From assembly GCA_964641715.1 (NCBI GenBank), contig CAZXMB010000104.1, positions 1-10,907 of the forward strand: a DNA stretch of 10,907 nt. The letters run 5' to 3'. Positions 6,987-10,907 of the stretch are shown in pieces. The DNA is from CAZXMB01 sp964641715 (GTDB lineage Bacteria; Desulfobacterota; BSN033; UBA1163). Position numbers and translations under genes: made by a program. Under the pieces are notes generated by a model. That model searched no databases. It worked only from the letters and a program-made list of their open reading frames with translations, and was not told where the DNA came from. Numbering within the stretch: position 1 is the first letter of the stretch; each line of letters begins with the position of its first letter.

Positions 6987-7883
6987 ATGCGCTTTTTAGA
7001 ATGTATTCCTAATATCAGCGAGGGAAGGGATCAGAGTAAAATTGACCTCATTGCAAAAGAGGTGAGGAACCGAAAAGGGGTCAAGCTTCTTGATATCTCC
7101 TCAGACAGAGACCACAACCGGAGTGTTTTCTCCTTTATAGGTGAACCCGGGGCTGTTCGGGAGGTATCCCTTTCAATGGCTTTGAAAGCCATTGATCTGA
7201 TCGATATGAGATCCCATCAGGGCGGACACCCTCGAATAGGAGCGGTGGATGTTGTTCCTTTTATTCCAATCCAGGGGGTTCAAATGGAGGAGGCCGTTCA
7301 AGTTGCCCGTGAGTTCGGAAAGGAGCTGGGGAGGAGGGGAATTTCAGTCTACTTTTATGAAGAAGCAGCTAACAGGCCCGAGAGAAAGGAACTTCCCTCG
7401 ATCCGGAAGGGAGAATATGAAGGGCTCCGGAAGAAATTGGAAGATCCCGCCTGGAGGCCGGATGAAGGCCCTGCGATTTTCAATCCCAGGTCAGGGGCCA
7501 CTGTCGTTGGGGCCCGGTTTCCTCTGATTGCATACAATGTCAATCTTAAAACGAGGGATATCCCCCTGGCGAAGGAGATTGCAAAGAAGGTGAGATTCAA
7601 AGACGGAGGGTTTCCGCATATCAGGGCAATGGGAGTGGAGTTAAAAGAAAGGGGGATGGTTCAGGTTTCGATGAACCTGACCAATTACCGTGTGACCAAT
7701 ATCCCTGAGGTTTATGAATTCATCAGGGAGGAGGCCCGCCAAAGAGGTGTGGAGGTTGATGGATCGGAGATTGTTGGATTGATTCCATTGGCGGCTTTGG
7801 AGGGGGTTGTTCAGCAGTATTTGAAGTATCCAGGGTTTTCAGTTCGCCAGATTATTGAACAGCGCATCTTAGAATTTGAGTAA
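6987..7883 (+). CDS. ftcD: Glutamate formiminotransferase (stand-alone)
   Basis: This enzyme transfers the formimino group of N-formiminoglutamate to tetrahydrofolate, releasing glutamate and 5-formimino-THF. At 298 aa it matches the transferase half (N-terminal plus middle subdomains) of mammalian bifunctional FTCD. The characteristic start MRFLECIPNISEGR is present, as are DRDHNRSVFSFIG and GGHPRIGAVDVVPFIP. The His of that last motif (residue 81) should be the catalytic His corresponding to His82 of the porcine enzyme. The ribosome binding site is weak (GGGAT at 6975-6979) and partly derived from the preceding inverted repeat, but the family N-terminus makes the start secure. The cyclodeaminase half is the next gene. 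The presence of this route indicates formiminoglutamate is not simply hydrolysed by HutG. Confidence 0.95.
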   Translation: MRFLECIPNISEGRDQSKIDLIAKEVRNRKGVKLLDISSDRDHNRSVFSFIGEPGAVREVSLSMALKAIDLIDMRSHQGGHPRIGAVDVVPFIPIQGVQMEEAVQVAREFGKELGRRGISVYFYEEAANRPERKELPSIRKGEYEGLRKKLEDPAWRPDEGPAIFNPRSGATVVGARFPLIAYNVNLKTRDIPLAKEIAKKVRFKDGGFPHIRAMGVELKERGMVQVSMNLTNYRVTNIPEVYEFIREEARQRGVEVDGSEIVGLIPLAALEGVVQQYLKYPGFSVRQIIEQRILEFE

Positions 7884-7891
7884 GATAAAAA

Positions 7892-7997
7892 GGGTTCAAG
7901 GGGTCAAGGATTCAAGGAGTCAAGTGAAATATTCAAAAATTACAGATAAAAAGAAAAGCAAGAACACTTGAACCCATGAACCCTCGAACCCTTGACC
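7892..7997. repeat. Inverted repeat built from degenerate octads, ftcD-fchA gap
   Basis: The left arm has four 8-nt units at 7892-7923: GGGTTCAA, GGGGTCAA, GGATTCAA, GGAGTCAA. The right arm at 7968-7997 holds inverse-complement-type units TTGAACCC, ATGAACCC, TCGAACCC and a partial TTGACC. The centre (7925-7966) is strongly AT-rich. The architecture matches the repeat in the previous gap, but with a different motif and an 8-nt instead of a 7-nt period. Confidence 0.75.
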
Positions 7998-8002
7998 GGC
8001 AA

Positions 8003-8044
8003 GTGCCCCGCAAGCCCCGCCTTGTAGGCGGGGTCAAGGGGCAC
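8003..8044. repeat. Nested GC-rich hairpin, copy 1
   Basis: The outer stem GTGCCCC (8003-8009) pairs with GGGGCAC (8038-8044). The inner stem CCCCGCCT (8015-8022) pairs with AGGCGGGG (8026-8033) around a TGT loop. A second copy of the inner hairpin lies at 8071-8092. It has no downstream T-run, so it is more like a REP/MITE-type element than a terminator. Confidence 0.65.
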
Positions 8045-8070
8045 AATATAAATGAGATTTCCTTTCCGGG

Positions 8071-8097
8071 AAGCCCCGCCCTGTGGGCGGGGAGCTT
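8071..8097. repeat. GC-rich hairpin, copy 2, in the fchA leader
   Basis: CCCCGCCC (8074-8081) pairs with GGGCGGGG (8085-8092) around the same TGT loop as copy 1. Across 22 nt, 20 positions match copy 1 (8012-8033), and the two differences lie opposite each other in the stem, changing T-A to C-G. The hairpin ends 18 nt upstream of the fchA Shine-Dalgarno sequence, so it could affect RNA stability or processing between ftcD and fchA. Confidence 0.65.
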
Positions 8098-8121
8098 CAC
8101 CGCAAATTAGAGGAGGGACTT

Positions 8122-8724
8122 ATGGAGATAAAAAGGTTTTTGGACAAAGTGGCTTCAAATGCTCCCACCCCTGGAGGTGGAAGCGCTTCTGCACTGGCGG
8201 GTGCCTTATCCGCCTCTCTGGTCGCAATGGTGGCAGGTCTTTCCTTGAAAAAAGAAAAGGGAATGGAAAAGGAGATGAGAGAGACCAAAAGAAAGGCCCT
8301 GATCATCCAAAAGAGACTCTTCCGGGCGATTAGGGAGGATGCTTCCTCCTTTGAGGCTGTCATCAAGGCATTCCGCCTTCCCCGGGCAACGGAGAGAGCC
8401 CGCTCTCATCGAGTCAAAGAGATCCAGAAAGCCTATCAGAAGGCCGCCCTCACTCCCCAACTGGTATGTGAGCAGACTGTCCAGCTTTTAGAATATTCGA
8501 AATTTCTCATCATGAAAGGGAACCCGAATGCGGTCAGTGATGCGGGCGTGGCCGCCTTTCTCGCCGATGCGGCACTGGCTGGCGGGTTGCTCAATATTGG
8601 GATTAACCTGGCCCCCATCACGGAGAAGCCATTTCTGAAAAAGATGCGTTTATTGATGCAGGGATGGGCGAAACGAAGAAACATCCTCATGGAAGGGGTT
8701 TTGCAGTCCTTTATGAAAATCTGA
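8122..8724 (+). CDS. fchA: Formiminotetrahydrofolate cyclodeaminase
   Basis: FchA converts 5-formimino-THF to 5,10-methenyl-THF and ammonia, completing transfer of histidine's ring carbon to folate. The 200-aa protein has the family's N-terminal glycine-rich motif APTPGGGSASALAGALSASL (residues 14-33) followed by VAMVAGLS, a helical middle, and the C-terminal SDAGVAAFLADAALAG and INLAPI segment. ATG 8122 is preceded by AGGAGGG at 8111-8117, a good spacing. The frame is open from a GTG at 8083, but that codon lies in the hairpin repeat, so the longer form is rejected. In mammals this activity is fused to the formiminotransferase; here the two are neighbouring genes, as in several anaerobes. 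It is the last gene of the + strand cluster. Confidence 0.93.
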   Translation: MEIKRFLDKVASNAPTPGGGSASALAGALSASLVAMVAGLSLKKEKGMEKEMRETKRKALIIQKRLFRAIREDASSFEAVIKAFRLPRATERARSHRVKEIQKAYQKAALTPQLVCEQTVQLLEYSKFLIMKGNPNAVSDAGVAAFLADAALAGGLLNIGINLAPITEKPFLKKMRLLMQGWAKRRNILMEGVLQSFMKI

Positions 8725-8774
8725 TGGACTTGTCACAATTTAGTTGCGGAAGGGACGTATTGATTTTAGGAACA

Positions 8775-8828
8775 GAAACCCATTCCCATTTATCTCCGGG
8801 AATGGGCTTCTCCAGCGTCTATTTTTAT
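8775..8828. terminator. Probable terminator hairpin between converging fchA and HU gene
   Basis: CCCATTCCC (8779-8787) pairs with GGGAATGGG (8798-8806) around a 10-nt loop, and GAA/TTC extends the stem past one A.C mismatch (8775-8810). On the + strand an ATTTTTATT tract follows at 8821-8829, about 10 nt after the stem. On the - strand the run after the stem is poorer in T. The convergent position supports a role in ending fchA and possibly HU transcription. Confidence 0.5.
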
Positions 8829-8841
8829 TGGGCCAAAGGAT

Positions 8842-9144
8842 TTACTTCTTCGGTGGGACGATTGCGTCCTTACAGGCTTTGGCAACACGCATCTTCACCA
8901 CGGTCTTGGCTGGGATATTGATGGTTGCACCCGTGGCAGGATTTCTTCCCACTCGTGCCTTCCGTTTCACGAGGACAAGTTTGCCAATGCCGGGTAAGGT
9001 GAAGGCGCCGGCCTTTTTGGTCTCAGCAATGGCTAAGGCTGCCGTCTCATCGACGACTGCTCCAGCGAGCTTCTTCTTCAGGTCGAATTTTTTTGCGAAA
9101 TACGAAACGATCTGTGATTTGGTAAGGGGTTTCTTTCCTGCCAT
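8842..9144 (-). CDS. HU/IHF-family DNA-binding protein
   Basis: This is a small nucleoid-associated protein expected to bind and bend DNA as a dimer. The 100-aa sequence has the typical N-terminal LTKSQIVSYFAKKF helix region, the GIGKLVLVKRKARVGRNPATG segment with the signature GRNPATG leading into the DNA-binding arm, and the C-terminal INIPAKTVVKMRVAKACKDAI. It is slightly longer than the roughly 90-residue E. coli HU, with extra lysines at both ends. The ATG at 9144 is preceded (- strand) by GAGGAGGG at 9159-9152 with a 7-nt gap. It has its own promoter just downstream of tRNA-Gly. HU versus an IHF subunit cannot be decided here. Confidence 0.93.
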   Translation of the reverse strand: MAGKKPLTKSQIVSYFAKKFDLKKKLAGAVVDETAALAIAETKKAGAFTLPGIGKLVLVKRKARVGRNPATGATINIPAKTVVKMRVAKACKDAIVPPKK

Positions 9145-9180
9145 GTTTTTGCCCTCCTCTTAAGATTTAGATTGATCAAA

Positions 9181-9208
9181 ATTATACTGAAAAACTTTTA
9201 AAATGCAA
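9181..9208 (-). promoter_or_regulatory. Promoter for the HU-family gene
   Basis: On the - strand a perfect -10 TATAAT (9186-9181) lies 16 nt from a weak -35 TTGCAT (9208-9203). Transcription would start near 9174, about 30 nt before the HU start codon. It falls in an AT-rich stretch 27 nt past the tRNA-Gly 3' end. Confidence 0.6.
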
Positions 9209-9235
9209 GTAAAAAATGAATGACGATTTGAAAAT

Positions 9236-9311
9236 TGGAGCGGGCAACGGGATTCGGACCCGCGACCCTCGGCTTGGGAAGCCGATGCTCTACCAGCTGA
9301 GCTATGCCCGC
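9236..9311 (-). tRNA. tRNA-Gly, anticodon CCC
   Basis: The - strand folds into a full cloverleaf: acceptor GCGGGCA/TGCCCGC, D arm GCTC/GAGC with loop AGCTGGTA keeping the GG pair, anticodon stem TCGGC/GCCGA with loop TTCCCAA, and T stem GCGGG/CCCGT. The anticodon CCC reads glycine codon GGG. The discriminator is T, as usual for bacterial tRNA-Gly, and the 3' CCA is encoded (9238-9236). The T loop reads TCCGAAT instead of the usual TTCGAAT, so position 55 (normally pseudouridine) is C. Confidence 0.95.
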
Positions 9312-9361
9312 ATCCCAATCATTTTGTCTGCTGTCTTTAGGACGTGATCCTTTCCCCAAAA

Positions 9362-9390
9362 AATATAAAAAATTATTTAAAGTTGGTCAA
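9362..9390 (-). promoter_or_regulatory. Strong promoter for tRNA-Gly
   Basis: On the - strand -35 TTGACC (9390-9385) and -10 TATATT (9367-9362) are separated by exactly 17 nt, each matching the sigma-70 consensus at 5 of 6 positions. Predicted start is near 9355, giving a leader of about 44 nt before the tRNA. The promoter begins 4 nt after the stop of the peptidase gene, so the tRNA need not depend on read-through. Confidence 0.7.
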
Positions 9391-9393
9391 GTT

Positions 9394-10476
9394 TTAAATT
9401 TCCCTGAGCTCTGTCGGAAGGGTGGTCAATACCTCTGCTCCGTTTGAGGTCACACGGACCATATCCTCAATGCGAACTCCTCCCCAATCGGGAATATAAA
9501 TCCCGGGTTCCACCGTAAAGACCATTCCTTCCTGGAGGAGGCCTTGATTCTCACTGTTGACGACCGGATCTTCATGGACAGCCAGGCCTATGCCATGGCC
9601 TGTGCCATGGCCGAAATATTCTCCGTATCCGCTTTTCTGAATATGATCCCTCGCTGCGTTGTCTATTTCGTGGATCGGGATTCCCGGTCGGATGGCCGAG
9701 ATGGCTCGATCATGAGCTTCCCTGACGATCCGGTAAATCTCCTCCTGCCTTAGGGTCGGTTTTCCGCAGACCACCGTCCGTGTCTGGTCAGAATAATAAC
9801 CTTTAAATCCAGAGCCAAAATCGATAAGAACGAAGTCTCCCCTCTCGATTCTTTTATGGCTTGCCTTACCATGGGGAAGGGCAGATCTTTTGCCTGAAGC
9901 AATGATGAGATCAAACCCAGTTGACTCAGCCCCACTCTTCTTCATAAAGAATTCCATCTCAAGGCTGAGTTCCCTCTCCTCAGCACCCTCCCTCAATCGA
10001 GTTGAGATGTGAAGGAACGCCTCCGAGGCGATCTTGATGGCAGACCGGATAAGGGACAGCTCCTGATCATCCTTAAGGGCCCTCACATTCCTGAGTTCAT
10101 TCTCAAGGGGAATGAGGTCTGCTTTCCCGCCTAACTTTTCAAGAAGGGATCGGTACGATGAAAAAGGAAGGGTGAGAGATTCGAAGCCTACAGTCTTCAA
10201 TCCCAAATCGAGCAGGAGGGAGGTGACTCCCTCTATCTTCTTCTTATAATGGACGATCCGCGAATCCCTCACCTCCACCTCTGCCTGGGCCCAGTATCGA
10301 GAATCGGTAAGAAAGAAGGCATCCTCGCGGGTGAGAAGAAAGGCCCCGTCACTACCCGTAAAGCCGGATAGATAACGGATATTTTCAAGGCTGGTAAACA
10401 GGATGCCATCCAGCGGGTGGGAATCCATGATATTTCGAACAGCCGTCTTTTTTGATCCAAGGGGTGAGTTTTCCAT
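9394..10476 (-). CDS. M24-family Xaa-Pro peptidase (aminopeptidase P / prolidase type)
   Basis: This is a predicted cytoplasmic metallopeptidase that removes residues preceding proline in peptides. The 360-aa protein has an N-terminal creatinase-type domain (about residues 10-130, with FTSLENIRYLSGFTGSDG) and a C-terminal pita-bread domain. All five metal ligands of the M24 fold are visible: Asp219 and Asp230 (LIDFGSGFKGYYSDQTR), His294 (GHGTGHGIGL), Glu323 (TVEPGIYIP) and Glu337 (GVRIEDMV). The start at 10476 follows AGGAGG (10490-10485) with an 8-nt gap; the frame extends 12 codons further up but without support. The ATG overlaps the TPR gene stop (TGATG), which suggests coupled translation. 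Aminopeptidase (PepP) versus dipeptidase (PepQ) cannot be settled from sequence. Confidence 0.93.
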   Translation of the reverse strand: MENSPLGSKKTAVRNIMDSHPLDGILFTSLENIRYLSGFTGSDGAFLLTREDAFFLTDSRYWAQAEVEVRDSRIVHYKKKIEGVTSLLLDLGLKTVGFESLTLPFSSYRSLLEKLGGKADLIPLENELRNVRALKDDQELSLIRSAIKIASEAFLHISTRLREGAEERELSLEMEFFMKKSGAESTGFDLIIASGKRSALPHGKASHKRIERGDFVLIDFGSGFKGYYSDQTRTVVCGKPTLRQEEIYRIVREAHDRAISAIRPGIPIHEIDNAARDHIQKSGYGEYFGHGTGHGIGLAVHEDPVVNSENQGLLQEGMVFTVEPGIYIPDWGGVRIEDMVRVTSNGAEVLTTLPTELREI

Positions 10477-10730
10477 CACCCTCTCCTCCTTTTCCGAATA
10501 TTGGCAAGCCATCTGTTCAGGAAACGGGTCCTTTCTTCGGGAGATCGGAAAGAGGGATGAGGAGCCATCGGCGGAGGGCCTAACCTGGCCTTCAGCTCTT
10601 TTAGCCTTTTCTGGATCTCAGGATCAGAAGGGTCTTTTTCCGAAAGGGTTTTATAGATCTCATAGGCCTCTTCGAGATGGCCCTGTTTGAAATAGATTTC
10701 CGCCAAAGTCTTCGTTACGATTTGACTCAT
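10476..10730 (-). CDS. Small tetratricopeptide-repeat protein
   Basis: An 84-aa protein with one recognisable TPR unit at about residues 7-40 (TLAEIYFKQGHLEEAYEIYK followed by TLSEKDPSDPEI), and a helical segment QKRLKELKARL. A proline-rich linker and a basic C-terminus (RWLANIRKRRRG) follow. No signal peptide or membrane segment is visible. Single TPR units usually act as protein-binding modules or pack against partners, so it may be an adaptor; its function is unknown. The ATG at 10730 has a weak ribosome binding site (AAAAAAG). It overlaps the peptidase start by one base, and that gene's Shine-Dalgarno sequence lies within its last codons. The repeat and conserved-looking operon position make a real gene likely. 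Confidence 0.75.
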   Translation of the reverse strand: MSQIVTKTLAEIYFKQGHLEEAYEIYKTLSEKDPSDPEIQKRLKELKARLGPPPMAPHPSFRSPEERTRFLNRWLANIRKRRRG

Positions 10731-10742
10731 CTTTTTTATTTA

Positions 10743-10771
10743 AAGTTATTGGATAATCCTTTAAAAGTCAA
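10743..10771 (-). promoter_or_regulatory. Possible promoter for the TPR-peptidase operon
   Basis: On the - strand -35 TTGACT (10771-10766, 5 of 6 consensus positions) is followed 17 nt later by a poor -10 TAACTT (10748-10743). The start codon would be about 5-6 nt after the predicted transcription start, giving a very short leader. This is tentative. Confidence 0.3.
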
Positions 10772-10813
10772 CCATTGGTTTTCTTTACAGTAACCCCTCA
10801 CGTAAACAGGATA

Positions 10814-10856
10814 GGGGCGACTTCAGTCGCCCTGAATAGGCCCCGATTAAATCGGG
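10814..10856. repeat. Paired palindromic hairpins at the right edge
   Basis: GGGCGAC (10815-10821) pairs with GTCGCCC (10826-10832) around TTCA, and CCCGAT (10842-10847) pairs with ATCGGG (10851-10856) around TAA. Two short perfect stems 9 nt apart, without T-runs, look like a REP-type dispersed element. The remainder of the edge, 10857-10907, shows no gene. Confidence 0.55.
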
Positions 10857-10907
10857 ACCCTACCCAGTGGCCACCGTTTCAGTGAAGCATTACTCTTGCA
10901 GGCAAGG

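Noticed and set aside
5584..7997. CRISPR array or minisatellite in the hut gaps
   Set aside because: The units are 7-8 nt and contiguous without spacers, so they do not fit CRISPR. The three arrays are separate and have different motifs.
8003..8097. Intrinsic terminator between ftcD and fchA
   Set aside because: The stems are strong, but neither copy is followed by a T-run on either strand, so a repeat element explains them better.
8744..9163. 139-codon open frame on the + strand opposite the HU-family gene
   Set aside because: It is antisense to a clear HU-family protein with its own promoter and ribosome binding site. The translated sequence shows no recognisable domain, and no ribosome binding site supports it.
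10403..10690. 95-codon open frame on the + strand
   Set aside because: It is antisense to the peptidase N-terminus and the TPR gene, with no recognisable domain or ribosome binding site.

Overview
This 10.9-kb window looks like part of the chromosome of a Gram-negative anaerobe or facultative anaerobe, plausibly a deltaproteobacterium-type (Desulfobacterota-like) lineage. That is inferred from the mid-range GC content, a Sec-type signal peptide on a periplasmic binding protein, separate formiminotransferase and cyclodeaminase proteins, and repeat-filled intergenic gaps. No marker gene fixes the taxonomy.

Positions 1-8724 (+ strand) are a histidine-degradation (hut) cluster: hutH (histidine ammonia-lyase), a three-gene NitT/TauT-type ABC importer (binding protein, permease, ATPase), a HisC-type aminotransferase, hutI (imidazolonepropionase), a stand-alone glutamate formiminotransferase and a stand-alone formiminotetrahydrofolate cyclodeaminase. 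Together they would take histidine to glutamate, with the ring carbon delivered to tetrahydrofolate as 5,10-methenyl-THF. Urocanase (hutU), the second step, is not in the window. The ABC importer and the HisC-like enzyme are the two unexpected members. The importer may supply histidine, urocanate or a related compound. The aminotransferase may be a relocated biosynthetic gene or a side route.

Positions 8725-10730 hold genes on the - strand. Transcription order is a small TPR protein, then an M24-family Xaa-Pro peptidase whose start codon overlaps the TPR stop, then tRNA-Gly(CCC) with its own strong promoter, then an HU-type DNA-binding protein with its own promoter. HU converges on the hut cluster across a hairpin that may terminate both sides.

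The most unusual feature is the non-coding DNA. The gaps between the last hut genes are filled with degenerate short-period repeats: 7-nt period at about 5584-5639, 7-nt period as an inverted pair at 6903-6974, and 8-nt period as an inverted pair at 7892-7997. These are followed by two copies of a GC-rich hairpin (8012-8092) that differ by one compensatory base pair. Further palindromic repeats sit at both window edges. Two genes, hutH and hisC, appear to use TTG start codons placed behind strong ribosome binding sites. No gap longer than 300 bases lacks a gene.
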